52,896 bases of DNA, taken from assembly GCF_025965855.1 (NCBI RefSeq), contig NZ_JAOPWB010000116.1, forward strand, positions 1 to 52,896. Reading direction: 5' to 3'. This stretch comes from Mycobacterium sp. (GTDB lineage: Bacteria; Actinomycetota; Actinomycetes; Mycobacteriales; Mycobacteriaceae). Each line of letters begins with the position of its first letter. Within the stretch, counting starts at the first letter, position 1. Of this stretch, positions 35,676-43,638 are shown piece after piece. A model generated the notes under the pieces. That model was not told the origin of the DNA, ran no database searches, and saw nothing but the letters and a program-made list of their open reading frames with translations. Position numbers and translations under genes: made by a program.

Positions 35676-36281
35676 TCAATCGCCTTCAGCAGTCTGTTCG
35701 GCCAAGACTCGGTATACCGTTGCCCGACTTACTCCGAGCGTCGCCGCAATCGTGCTTGCCGACTCACCGCTGGCGTGCATCCGCAGCGCCAGAGCAGATT
35801 TCGACTTGTCCAGCGCCTTGGGCCGTCCGATGTGCTGCCCCCGCGCCCGACGCGCCGCCCGCGCCGCTGCTCTGCGCTCGCGACCAAGTTCAAGTTCTAG
35901 TTCGGCCAGGCTGGCGAGCACCCCGGCAACCATGCGCCCCGTGGCGTTGGACGTGTCGATGCCTTCCCTCAAGGACCTTAGGACGATGTCCCGCTCACCC
36001 AGCTCCCGAATCGTGGTCATGACCTCAGCGGCGTTGCGCCCCAACCGGTCAATTCCGGCCACCACGATGGCGTCACCGGGACGGGCATAGTCCAGGAGCG
36101 CCGCAAGGCCGATCCGCTGTTCCCGCGTGGACGCTCCCGATAGCTTGTCGCTATAGACGCGGTTCGGCTCGACACCCGCTGCGGTGAGCGCGTCGAGCTG
36201 TTGGTCCAGAGACTGATGGCCGGTGCTGACACGGGCGTATCCGAGCTGTGCACCTGTGGTGGGGATAGCGGTTGCGGGCAT
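35676..36281 (-). CDS. Serine recombinase (resolvase/invertase family)
   Basis: 201 residues from ATG 36281; a longer reading uses TTG 36299. The N-terminal catalytic domain has 'LGYARVSTGHQSLDQQ' with nucleophile Ser19 and Arg17, plus 'VVAGIDRLGRNAAEV' with catalytic Arg79 and Arg82. The E helix is followed by a C-terminal HTH_7 DNA-binding domain ('GESASTIAATLGVSRATVYR'). The size is that of Tn3-type resolvases and DNA invertases. No inverted res/hix pair was found beside it. It could belong to a second, nested mobile unit that brought in the cyclase cargo. Confidence 0.9.
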   Translation of the reverse strand: MPATAIPTTGAQLGYARVSTGHQSLDQQLDALTAAGVEPNRVYSDKLSGASTREQRIGLAALLDYARPGDAIVVAGIDRLGRNAAEVMTTIRELGERDIVLRSLREGIDTSNATGRMVAGVLASLAELELELGRERRAAARAARRARGQHIGRPKALDKSKSALALRMHASGESASTIAATLGVSRATVYRVLAEQTAEGD

Positions 36282-36304
36282 GGCATGAGTCTGTCTCAAA
36301 AGTC

Positions 36305-36685
36305 TCAGACGCGCAAGAATTGCGACAAAGCTTTTGGGGCGACTTTTGCGACGAACCGACGTGGGCTTCCGTCTGCCCGTTGACCACTCGTCCGCCCTGT
36401 CGCATTACCAAAGTTCTGCGACGACGTACATGAGTCATTTCGGCCTGCGCGGACGCTGACGCCGAGACCTGTTGCAGGTGTGATCGCGTGCCGCGAGACC
36501 CACAAAGGAAATCTCGTGAGTACAGCAGCACCGCAGTGCGCTCCAACGAACTGCTCAGCGGCACGGATGCGTCTTATATATTCCGCACGGTGGACCCGGT
36601 TGGCCTCCTTGCACCGATCGCACCGGCAGTATCGGTTGGCGTAACCGTTGAGTGTGCTGTGGCGCGGACCGGGTTGCGCGTCCAC
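36305..36685 (-). CDS. Cys-motif phage-type small protein, C-terminus doubtful
   Basis: 126-codon ORF starting at GTG 36685. The first about 45 residues (PRHSTLNGYANRYCRCDRC, KEANRVHRAEYIRR) show the 'HGT-x3-Y-x2-C-x-C-x2-C-x3' pattern common in short actinobacteriophage DNA-binding proteins, probably a zinc-binding unit. After 'RIRAAEQFVGAH' the sequence turns into Ser/Gly/Arg-rich text not resembling that family. The natural gene may be shorter, with the reading frame extended by mutation. It lies 52 bp inside attR. Confidence 0.45.
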   Translation of the reverse strand: MDAQPGPRHSTLNGYANRYCRCDRCKEANRVHRAEYIRRIRAAEQFVGAHCGAAVLTRFPLWVSRHAITPATGLGVSVRAGRNDSCTSSQNFGNATGRTSGQRADGSPRRFVAKVAPKALSQFLRV

Positions 36686-36737
36686 TTTCCCATCATCTTC
36701 ACCACTAGCCCACGTGAACCATCTTCACTGGTCGCTG

Positions 36738-36786
36738 TCGTTCGGGACGAAGAGGCCGTGGGTTCGAATCCCGCCACCCCGACTCA
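36738..36786 (+). repeat. attR: duplicated tRNA-Pro 3' segment
   Basis: 49 bp identical to 25094-25142. It contains only the anticodon-stem-to-3'-end portion; the 5' half of the tRNA is absent, so this is not a second tRNA gene. Right boundary of the element. Confidence 0.92.
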
Positions 36787-36799
36787 CTGGCTGGGCCGC

Positions 36800-37420
36800 C
36801 TAGGCTTCGAGCTCCGGTAGCAGCCGCCGGCGCTGCGTCTGGGGCCTCGCCGGGGCCGGTGCGGCGCCTGTCCAGATTTGCAGTTGTTCCCGGCCGACGA
36901 GACGGCAACGATGGGTGACGGCCAACTGGCGAGCCGCCTTGGTGAACGATTGATTCGTCACCACGACCGTCCGGCTGCAACCGTGGTGCAGCGCTCCCGA
37001 GACCACCTGTTGTACCGCGGCCACACCGACATCCTTGGCCAACCTCTTGCATTGCACCGCCATCGAGCTGCCGCCTTTCCTAGCGACCAGGTCGACTCCG
37101 TAATCACCCGTGCTCGCGGTGTGGGTGACGCTCCAACCCGCCATTCGAAGCTGTGCCGCAACGAATTCTTCGAACTCGCTACCCGACATCTGATCGATCG
37201 CGGCCATACCGGACGACGCACACTTGAGATCACGTCGTCGCTGCAGAAAGACGCGCCAGCGGTCGCGTCGCACGGAAAGCCACCACAGAATGAGCACCGC
37301 CAGGACGAGGCCGCCCAGCCCGGCCCAAAATCCGGCTAGCACGCTGCCCGTGGCTTGTTGAGTGAAATACCAAGGGAGAGCGAACCCGAACACCAGGAGG
37401 GACCCGAATAGCTTTTCCAT
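36800..37420 (-). CDS. Membrane-anchored Mrr-type restriction endonuclease-like protein
   Basis: 206 residues. Two N-terminal membrane helices (about 5-20 and 25-48) are followed by a basic linker and an Mrr_cat PD-(D/E)xK nuclease fold at about 75-190. 'GSEFEEFVAAQLRMAGW' supplies the acidic helix, and 'GDYGVDLVARKGGSSMAVQC' followed by KR gives the D...QxK catalytic core. The closest architecture I know is the membrane-bound Mrr/topoisomerase-associated nuclease group, possibly acting on foreign or modified DNA at entry. It sits 14 bp outside attR, so by coordinates it is chromosomal, but it may mark a mobile hotspot. No methyltransferase partner is adjacent. Confidence 0.75.
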   Translation of the reverse strand: MEKLFGSLLVFGFALPWYFTQQATGSVLAGFWAGLGGLVLAVLILWWLSVRRDRWRVFLQRRRDLKCASSGMAAIDQMSGSEFEEFVAAQLRMAGWSVTHTASTGDYGVDLVARKGGSSMAVQCKRLAKDVGVAAVQQVVSGALHHGCSRTVVVTNQSFTKAARQLAVTHRCRLVGREQLQIWTGAAPAPARPQTQRRRLLPELEA

Positions 37421-37519
37421 GACTCCTCAAGTGCCGACGCGGACTCGTCGATGAACCTAGTGGATGGCTGTGACAATCGAGGAGCATGCCGCCGACGCGG
37501 TTGCCTGCCGGCCCGGCCG

Positions 37520-37765
37520 TCAGCTTGCGACTTGGTACTTCGTCGGGTCGACGGCATCGCATATCCGTTGCTCGAGATCTTCCAGCCTGACGCTCAACGG
37601 CCTGAACTCATCCATCCCGAGTTCGGCCCTGACCGCGTTCACGAATCGATTCATTACGGCGTTTAGATCGATCGTCCGTATCCGATTCGCCGTCGGAAGG
37701 GCCGCATAGAGTTGTTGAGTGAAACCAACCGAGGCGGCTAATCCGCCCCCTCCATCGCGAGCCAA
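37520..37765 (-). CDS. Hypothetical 81-residue protein
   Basis: Reads 'SVGFTQQLYAALPTANRIRT', 'IDLNAVMNRFVNAVRAELGM' and 'DEFRPLSVRLEDLEQRICDA'. Composition is protein-like, with regular amphipathic helices and a balance of charges, unlike the shadow ORFs nearby. The only upstream start in frame is TTG 37765, with no clear ribosome site; the N-terminal 'ARDGGGGLAAS' is doubtful. It could be the C-terminal remainder of a longer gene. No family recognised. Confidence 0.45.
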   Translation of the reverse strand: MARDGGGGLAASVGFTQQLYAALPTANRIRTIDLNAVMNRFVNAVRAELGMDEFRPLSVRLEDLEQRICDAVDPTKYQVAS

Positions 37766-37767
37766 GT

Positions 37768-39135
37768 CTATGGGTCTCGGGAGTCCGGCGGTGGCGCCGA
37801 CGCGCCATCGGGCTCAAGGGGACGGAACCGCACCCGGGTGCCGCAGCGGGGCGCGAGCATGATGGAGCGACGCACGATCCTCTCCAGCGTCACATCGACG
37901 GCGCTGAACTCCCCCTCACGCAGCAGCGTGTGCAACACGGTGATCAGCTCGCGCATCGAGAAGGCCGCGCCCAGACAGCGTTTGACGCCGCCCCCGAACG
38001 GTACCCACGCGTAGGTTTCGGGTCGGGCGCCGAGGAATCTCTCCGGGCGGAACTCGTTGGGATCCTCGTAGGTCCCAGGGTTGCGGTTGATCGCGATGAT
38101 ATGGACGACGATGCGGGTGCCGGATTCGACGCGGTATCCGCCGATCGGAAACGGTTGCGCCGCAACGCGGGCCGTAAATGGCGCCGGTGGCCGTATCCGC
38201 AGCGTCTCGTGGATCACCGCGGTCGTGAAAGCTTCCTCCCCGCTCAGGGCTTCGGCTTGCACACGTCGGAGCGCATCGGGGTGGTGCAGCAGCAGGTCGA
38301 AGACCCACGCCAGCGTGGTCGCGGTGGTTTCGTGACCCGCCAGAATCAGGGTGATAAGGTCGTCGCGAATCTCGCTGTCGGACAGCTGTTCTGCGTCATC
38401 GCCGCGGGCACACATCAGCAATGCCAGGATGTCGAGTTGCTGGCTCAGTTCCGGGTCGTTTCGCCGTCGCGCGATGAGCGGCATCACGACGTCGTCGATC
38501 TCCCTGTTGGCTCGCGCCCGCTGGGGCCACACGAGCAATGCGCCCACGTGACGCAGCGCGTACCGAACCGTCAATTGCTCTGACACACCGAGATTCAGTA
38601 GGCGCTCAAATGGCCGGCCCACGCGCCGGACCTCGTCGGGATCGTCGACTCCGAAGATGACCCGGACAATCACGTCCAGCGTCAGCGCCCGCGCCGCCTT
38701 CAGCATTTCGAACGGACGGTCAACCGGCCAGCTGTGCATCGCCGCGCGGGCGGAGTTCTCCATGATCGGTACGTAACTGCTCAGCGCGGCACCGTGTAGC
38801 GGGGGCGTCAGGAGTTTGCGCCGCCGAAGATGCTCCGGCTCCTCCTGCACGAACATCGATCCGGACCCGTAAATGGCCGCCGCCGGGCCCACACCCTCGC
38901 CGCCGAGCAGCACGTCGGGCGGCGCGGTGAAGACCTGCTTGACCAATTCCGGGTCGGACACGATCGCCACGTTGCCCAGACTGAGAACGGGCATTGTCAT
39001 GATCGGTCCGTAGCGACGGATCAGCCGCAGCATCCGCCGCTCGCCGCCCACGAGATAGGCGATCGCATACGCCGCGGCGAACACCGACCGAAGCATGCGC
39101 GGAGCCGGCAGGCCGGGCGGACCGCTCAAGGGCAC
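37768..39135 (-). CDS. cyp137: Cytochrome P450 (CYP137-like)
   Basis: 455 residues. Heme-thiolate signature 'FGGGVKRCLGAAFS' supplies the Cys ligand, the I-helix oxygen-activation motif is 'LILAGHETTATTLAW', and the K-helix ExxR is 'IHETLRIRPP'. The conserved 'NEFRPERFLG' meander is also present. The N-terminus has a hydrophobic stretch (FAAAYAIAYLV) but is otherwise the soluble bacterial type. Position after the Rv3684 block points to Rv3685c (cyp137); substrate unknown. No ferredoxin gene is adjacent. Confidence 0.87.
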   Translation of the reverse strand: MPLSGPPGLPAPRMLRSVFAAAYAIAYLVGGERRMLRLIRRYGPIMTMPVLSLGNVAIVSDPELVKQVFTAPPDVLLGGEGVGPAAAIYGSGSMFVQEEPEHLRRRKLLTPPLHGAALSSYVPIMENSARAAMHSWPVDRPFEMLKAARALTLDVIVRVIFGVDDPDEVRRVGRPFERLLNLGVSEQLTVRYALRHVGALLVWPQRARANREIDDVVMPLIARRRNDPELSQQLDILALLMCARGDDAEQLSDSEIRDDLITLILAGHETTATTLAWVFDLLLHHPDALRRVQAEALSGEEAFTTAVIHETLRIRPPAPFTARVAAQPFPIGGYRVESGTRIVVHIIAINRNPGTYEDPNEFRPERFLGARPETYAWVPFGGGVKRCLGAAFSMRELITVLHTLLREGEFSAVDVTLERIVRRSIMLAPRCGTRVRFRPLEPDGASAPPPDSRDP

Positions 39136-39188
39136 GCTGATGACAGAAACACGACGGGTCTAGTTGGTCAAGGCCGACCGACCCCGCG

Positions 39189-39485
39189 TTACACGCAGTC
39201 GGCGCAGACCGGAAGCCCGGAACTCAACTTGCGCAACCGGCTGCGGTGCTGCACTAAAAAGCAGCTCGAACAAACGAACTCGTCGGCCCGCTGAGGGATC
39301 ACAGTCACCGACAGCTCTTCGCCGGAAAGGTCCGCGCCGGGCAGCTCGAAGAAGGCCACATCGTTGGGGTCCTCGTCGACAACCGCGGTGGGTGAGCCGG
39401 TGGGTGCAAATTCGCGGAGAGCGGACGCGTCCTGCGTCTCGACGTCCGGCGTGGGGCGTGCGTCGTAATCGCTTGCGGTCGCCAT
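39189..39485 (-). CDS. DUF4193-type zinc-ribbon-like small acidic protein
   Basis: 98 residues. The acidic first half ends in 'DEDPNDVAFFELPGADLSGE', and the C-terminal module is 'DEFVCSSCFLVQHRSRLRKL' followed by a CADC pair. The two CxxC pairs make a likely metal-binding ribbon. This is the DUF4193 signature; mycobacteria normally have one such gene next to dut (Rv2699c), so this is probably a paralogue. The start ATG 39485 lies downstream of a GGAAGGAA purine tract. Function unknown. Confidence 0.75.
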   Translation of the reverse strand: MATASDYDARPTPDVETQDASALREFAPTGSPTAVVDEDPNDVAFFELPGADLSGEELSVTVIPQRADEFVCSSCFLVQHRSRLRKLSSGLPVCADCV

Positions 39486-39640
39486 GGCGGTTCCTTCCTG
39501 CTAAACGACGGGTTGACGCACCTGCCTGTAGTCACCCGTGGCTCAGTCGATACCCCCTTCGGGTGCTGATCACACCTAATCGGCCCAAGAAACTTGCGTG
39601 GACAACGATTTGAGCCCTCCACATGTCCAGGAAGGCCGAC

Positions 39641-39916
39641 TCAGCAGGGGATTGACGCGTTGGCGACGCGCGTCGCGGACCCGTCGGCTCTCGTCCCGTG
39701 CAGGAATAATGCGACGTGGAGGGCGCGGCGCTGGCCATGCGATACCCAAGCCAGCCCGAACCATGGCGCCACGACGGCGAGGATCAGCGCCACGACAGCC
39801 GCCCCAGCGTGCCCGGCCAGCAGCGCAAGCACCCCGACCACCAGGCCGACCGCCCAGACCGCGGCCGCCACGAGCCACGGCGTGCCGGGACGCAACGGGC
39901 CAGACGTGTTGAGCAT
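39641..39916 (-). CDS. Small two-helix membrane protein
   Basis: 91 residues from ATG 39916 with two hydrophobic helices (about 14-34 'LVAAAVWAVGLVVGVLALLA', and 38-58 'GAAVVALILAVVAPWFGLAW') and a short basic tail. In the position of Rv3686c, though I cannot confirm homology. Function unknown. Confidence 0.6.
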   Translation of the reverse strand: MLNTSGPLRPGTPWLVAAAVWAVGLVVGVLALLAGHAGAAVVALILAVVAPWFGLAWVSHGQRRALHVALFLHGTRADGSATRVANASIPC

Positions 39917-40318
39917 GGCCCGACTTTTACCCGGTCAGGCGGCAAAATAAACATTTCAGTCTCGGCGCGGTTCGGCACGCGGTCGGCCGGTAGGCGACCG
40001 TGCGGCCTCGGAATTCATTGCTTCCCAGCGCACTTCGGCGGTGCGGACTTGCGGTGAGTTTGGAAGAGCAAAGCAGTGCCCGGTCGTGAAGGCGAACACG
40101 CCGACAAACAGCGCGGGCCGGCCCGGGGGCATGGCGCTGTGCGTGAAGGCTTCACCGGCGTGCCGACGGGAAGTACGTTCATGGTCAACCGGATCGCTTT
40201 CCGGGGTTTTCAACTTCACCCCCCCGTGAAAAAGCTTTTGTACCAAGGTTGTGTATGGCAGATCCCGCTGGCGCCTCGTCGACGTCTACTCATCGCCCCC
40301 ACCGACCAAGAGACGCCG
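39917..40318. other. Intergenic region upstream of the HAD gene
   Basis: About 400 bp. Plus-strand ORFs crossing it (to about 40300) lack coding character. 39953-39968 repeats 16 bases found at 15669-15684 (ATTTCAGTCTCGGCGC). GGTCGGCC/GGTAGGCGACC near 39980 could fold weakly. An A/T-rich patch at 40225-40255 is the likeliest promoter zone for the HAD gene. Confidence 0.35.
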
Positions 40319-41131
40319 TTGTGTCAGCCGGCCCCAGCGCGGGTATGCCGCGCACATGACGTTTCGACCTCGGCCACCACGCCGGCCCGGCGCCCACGAA
40401 CGGGGCGTCCGCTGACACCCGCGCAATCCGCGAAACCCGCCCGCGGCACGCCCGCCGTCCTGTTCGACGTGGACGGTACCCTCGTCGATTCCAACTATTT
40501 GCACGTCTACGCGTGGCAGCGCGCCTTTTACGCCGAACGGCTGCCCGTCGCGGCGTGGCAGATCCACCGGTGCATCGGCATGGACGGCAACAAGTTGGTG
40601 CGCAAACTGTCCAACGACGCGCCCGACGACGTGCAAGACCGGCTCAGCGACGGGCACAGCCGCCATTACCGCGACGTCACACCGCTGCTGACACCTTTGC
40701 CCGGAGCCCGCGCGCTGCTGCGCCGCGTCGCCGACCTCGGACTGCAAGTGGTGTTGGCCAGTTCGGCACCCGACGACGAACTCGACGCCCTGCTCAAGGC
40801 GCTCGATTGCGACGACGTCATCGCCGAAACGACGTCGTCACGCGACGTCGACACCGCCAAACCCGATCCCGGCATCGTGGAGGTGGCGCTGGACCGGGCC
40901 GGTGTGGACGTCGACCACGCGGTGTTCGTCGGCGACGCCGTGTGGGACGCCTACGCGGCGGCGGCCGCGGGATTGCCGTGCATCGGAGTGTTGAGCGGCG
41001 GCATCTCCCGGGCCGAATTGGAGTCGGCCGGCGCCTCACCGATTTTCACGGATCCGCAGGACCTCCTCGAGCATCTGGAAGCCACCCGCATCGCGGCGCT
41101 ACATACCGCGAGTGCGCAGCAACATCGGTAA
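40319..41131 (+). CDS. HAD-superfamily hydrolase
   Basis: Phosphatase or phosphoglucomutase-like HAD protein. Motif I is 'AVLFDVDGTLVDSN' (nucleophile and acid/base Asp), motif II 'VVLASSAPDD', motif III Lys in 'DTAKPDPGIVEVAL' and motif IV 'AVFVGDAVWDAYAA'. A helical cap (C1) lies between I and II. The start is uncertain because no ATG is close to the fold. TTG 40319 would give 270 residues with a basic N-terminal extension; the ORF remains open to 40076 but that part reads like non-coding DNA. The 3' end overlaps the convergent DUF6328-like gene by 33 bp. Confidence 0.78.
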   Translation: MCQPAPARVCRAHDVSTSATTPARRPRTGRPLTPAQSAKPARGTPAVLFDVDGTLVDSNYLHVYAWQRAFYAERLPVAAWQIHRCIGMDGNKLVRKLSNDAPDDVQDRLSDGHSRHYRDVTPLLTPLPGARALLRRVADLGLQVVLASSAPDDELDALLKALDCDDVIAETTSSRDVDTAKPDPGIVEVALDRAGVDVDHAVFVGDAVWDAYAAAAAGLPCIGVLSGGISRAELESAGASPIFTDPQDLLEHLEATRIAALHTASAQQHR

Positions 41132-41617
41132 AACCCACCAAAAGAACGCAAACGACCCCACCGCACAAGCTCCCGCTATGAGCCCGGCGGTGCGTCCGCC
41201 GACCGAGTCGAAAACGATGCTCGTCACCCCGGTCAAGGCCGTGCCGAGCAGCACCAACCCGGCGCAGGCACAGCGGTGCGCGGCCGACACCAGCACCTGG
41301 AGGCGATGCCGCCGGAACAGCAGCCGGTGGATGCCGACCGGGGCGACCAGCAGCACCGTCGCGCCCACCGAACATGCGACCGTCGCCATGTACACGATTC
41401 GCATCGGTTCGCTGAGGACGTTGAAGCGCTGCTGGAACGGCAGCGTCAGCAGGAACCCGGTCAGGAGCTGGACGCCGGTCTGCACCACGCGCAGCTCCTG
41501 CAGCAGGGTGTTCCAATTGCGGTCGAGCCGTTCGATTTCGGTCTCGCCGCGCTGATTGCGATCCCACCGCTGGTCATCCTCCGGATGATCGACCTCGCCA
41601 TCCATAGCAGTGATCAT
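41099..41617 (-). CDS. DUF6328-like four-helix membrane protein
   Basis: About 172 residues from ATG 41617; a TTG at 41653 is also in frame. A charged N-terminal half ends in 'RLDRNWNTLLQELRVVQTGV', followed by four hydrophobic helices ('LLTGFLLTLPFQQRF', 'IVYMATVACSVGATVLLVAP', 'CACAGLVLLGTALTG', 'AGLIAGACAVGSFAFFWWVL'). This sequence pattern is what I recall for the DUF6328 family common in actinobacteria. Function unknown. The last 33 bp overlap the end of the HAD gene on the opposite strand. Confidence 0.7.
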   Translation of the reverse strand: MITAMDGEVDHPEDDQRWDRNQRGETEIERLDRNWNTLLQELRVVQTGVQLLTGFLLTLPFQQRFNVLSEPMRIVYMATVACSVGATVLLVAPVGIHRLLFRRHRLQVLVSAAHRCACAGLVLLGTALTGVTSIVFDSVGGRTAGLIAGACAVGSFAFFWWVLPMLLRTRGM

Positions 41618-41721
41618 CGCATCGGCTCGCGGACGCGTTGATTTGAGGGCCAATTACTTACCGAAGGGCAGCCCTGCGGTCAGAATCAACGAGTAAGGTC
41701 CGACCGAGCGGGAGAAACACG

Positions 41722-42282
41722 ATGCCGACGATCGATTACGAATGGAGCAAACCCGCCGCGATGGCCATTCCCGCGGAGGGCTACTTCGAATTGCAGCGCG
41801 GCAGGTACGGCCCGGTCTTTCCCCGGACGCCCGCCTGTTACGGCTTCTCCATCATCGCCAAGGTCAAGCCCGGGCGCGAAGACGTGATCCGTGAGTACGG
41901 TAGGACGATCCAGGCGGCGATAGAGGCTCAGCCCGACCTGTTGGCCCCGCTGCGCCTGCACTATCTGAGGTGGGTCCTGTTCGACGTCGGCTTCGGCCTG
42001 CACTTCCAGTACCAAGGGATTTTCGACACCGATTTTGACAAATACACCGAGGACGCGATAACGCTGTTTTCGCAGTCCGGTGTCACCACGGTGTTCACGA
42101 ACCTGGAGGGCTTTCCCGAAGATTGGCAAACCAACCCGGACGCCTTCGTCAAGTTCGTGCGTGAGCACCAGTTCCCCAGTTTCCTCGAGTACGGGGAGTA
42201 CCCCTACGTCACCGCGGACGAGATCAAAAAGGCGCTGCGGCTCAAGGCCGCCTTCTCCGGCATGCTCGACCAGATGCAGTAA
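41722..42282 (+). CDS. Ferredoxin-fold-like protein, first gene of peroxidase operon
   Basis: 186 residues from ATG 41722 (GGGAGAAACACG upstream). Not a named family to me. The segment 'YGFSIIAKVKPGREDVIREY' followed by 'LHYLRWVLFDVGFGLHFQYQ' and 'GIFDTDFDKYTEDAITLFSQ' resembles the beta-alpha-beta ferredoxin-like half-domain found in front of some Dyp-peroxidase-like proteins ('HFARWVVLD...LLFSSDFDG'). No signal peptide. The stop TAA shares a base with the peroxidase ATG, so the two are translationally coupled. It may be a heme- or substrate-handling partner of the peroxidase; this is inference. Confidence 0.7.
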   Translation: MPTIDYEWSKPAAMAIPAEGYFELQRGRYGPVFPRTPACYGFSIIAKVKPGREDVIREYGRTIQAAIEAQPDLLAPLRLHYLRWVLFDVGFGLHFQYQGIFDTDFDKYTEDAITLFSQSGVTTVFTNLEGFPEDWQTNPDAFVKFVREHQFPSFLEYGEYPYVTADEIKKALRLKAAFSGMLDQMQ

Positions 42283-43628
42283 TGCCTCGAATTTTGGGCC
42301 AGGGTGCATCGATGCTTGACCTTGACAACATCCAGCACATCCTGGTGACTCGCACACCGGCGATGACGGGGCGCTACGAATTTTTGTCTTTCGACAACCC
42401 GGCGGGCGGCCGAGCGTGGCTGAGCGAACTCGTCGGCCGGGTCCAATCGGCGGCCGACGCCCGGAAGACGATGGACGGTCAAGATCGATGGATCACCCTC
42501 GCGTTCACCTGGAATGGCCTACGGGCGCTTGGTGTTTCAGAGGACTCACTGGCCACCTTTCCCGACGAATTTCGGGAGGGCATGGCCGCACGCGCCGACA
42601 TCCTGGGTGACACCGGATCAAATCATCCCCGCAACTGGGTGGGCGGATTGGCCGGCGACGACCTCCACGCGATCGCGATCTTGTTCGCGCGCAACGAGGC
42701 TGAGCACGATCGCTGTGCCGCAGTCCACGCCGACCTGGTCGCCCGATGCCCGGGCGTGCGAGTGCTGTCGTTCCTGGACCTGAATGCGACACCACCGTTC
42801 GATTACGCCCACGATCACTTCGGGTTCCGGGACCGATTGTCGCAACCGGTGATCGAGGGGTCCGGCGAAGAATCCACGCCGGGCGCCGGGGCACCGCTGC
42901 GGCCCGGCGAGTTCATCCTCGGCTACCCCGACGAGGACCTCGTCATCCCGAAACTGCCTCAGCCCGAGGAACTGTCGCGCAACGGCAGCTACATGGCGTA
43001 CCGGCGGCTGCGGGAGCATGTCGGGCTGTTCCGCGGCTACCTCAAGGAGCAGGCGGGGACGGTGGAGGGGCAAGACCTTCTCGCCGCGAAGCTCATGGGC
43101 CGCTGGCGAAGCGGCGCACCGCTGGTCCTGGCGCCCGAACGCGATGACCCCGAACTGGGCGCGGATCCCCTGCGTAACAACGACTTCAACTATAAGGAGA
43201 TGGACCCTTTCGGCTATGCCGTGCCGCTGGGTTCCCACATCCGCCGGCTGAATCCGCGCGACACGACGGTCAACATGAACCGGCGCCGAATGATTCGGCG
43301 CGGCGCCACCTACGGCGAGGCACTTCCCGAGGGCGCCGACGACAACGGCGTGGATCGGGGCATCGCCGCGTTCATCATCTGCGCCAGCCTCGTCCGTCAG
43401 TTCGAATTCGCGCAAAACGTGTGGATCAACGACCGCAACTTCCACGAGCTGGGCAACGAGCGCGATCCGATCTGCGGCGGGCAAGACGGCACACTGGAAT
43501 ACAAGATCCCCAAGCGTCCAATCCGTACGGTTCTCAAGGGGTTACCCGCCTTCACCACGCTCGCCGGCGGGGCCTACTTCTTCCTGCCGGGCCTCAATGG
43601 CCTCAGATACCTGGCCGCGCTCTCCTGA
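42282..43628 (+). CDS. Dyp-type peroxidase family protein
   Basis: 448 residues; an alternative start is Met at 42312. Dye-decolorizing-peroxidase features: 'EFILGYPDEDL' in the place of the GxxDG distal motif (Asp/Glu retained), proximal heme His in 'AVPLGSHIRRLNPRD', the distal Arg region 'RRRMIRRGATYGEAL', and the late 'GIAAFIICASLVRQFEFAQN', typical of the long actinobacterial/eukaryotic branch. There is no Tat or Sec signal, so it acts in the cytosol or in a compartment set by partners. It would oxidise a substrate with H2O2. Middle gene of a three-gene operon (overlaps gene 1 by one base, 10 bp to gene 3). Confidence 0.82.
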   Translation: MPRILGQGASMLDLDNIQHILVTRTPAMTGRYEFLSFDNPAGGRAWLSELVGRVQSAADARKTMDGQDRWITLAFTWNGLRALGVSEDSLATFPDEFREGMAARADILGDTGSNHPRNWVGGLAGDDLHAIAILFARNEAEHDRCAAVHADLVARCPGVRVLSFLDLNATPPFDYAHDHFGFRDRLSQPVIEGSGEESTPGAGAPLRPGEFILGYPDEDLVIPKLPQPEELSRNGSYMAYRRLREHVGLFRGYLKEQAGTVEGQDLLAAKLMGRWRSGAPLVLAPERDDPELGADPLRNNDFNYKEMDPFGYAVPLGSHIRRLNPRDTTVNMNRRRMIRRGATYGEALPEGADDNGVDRGIAAFIICASLVRQFEFAQNVWINDRNFHELGNERDPICGGQDGTLEYKIPKRPIRTVLKGLPAFTTLAGGAYFFLPGLNGLRYLAALS

Positions 43629-43638
43629 TGGGAACGCC

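Noticed and set aside
35633..36090. Plus-strand ORFs opposite the serine recombinase
   Set aside because: Antisense shadows; the minus frame holds all recombinase motifs.
36738..36786. Second tRNA-Pro gene
   Set aside because: Only the 3' part from the anticodon stem onward is present; the acceptor 5' strand and D arm are missing. It is attR.
36488..36820. Plus-strand ORF across attR
   Set aside because: Runs through the duplicated tRNA segment and has no coding signature.
40076..40318. N-terminal extension of the HAD hydrolase
   Set aside because: Open frame but the sequence lacks protein-like character and has no ribosome site; treated as upstream DNA.
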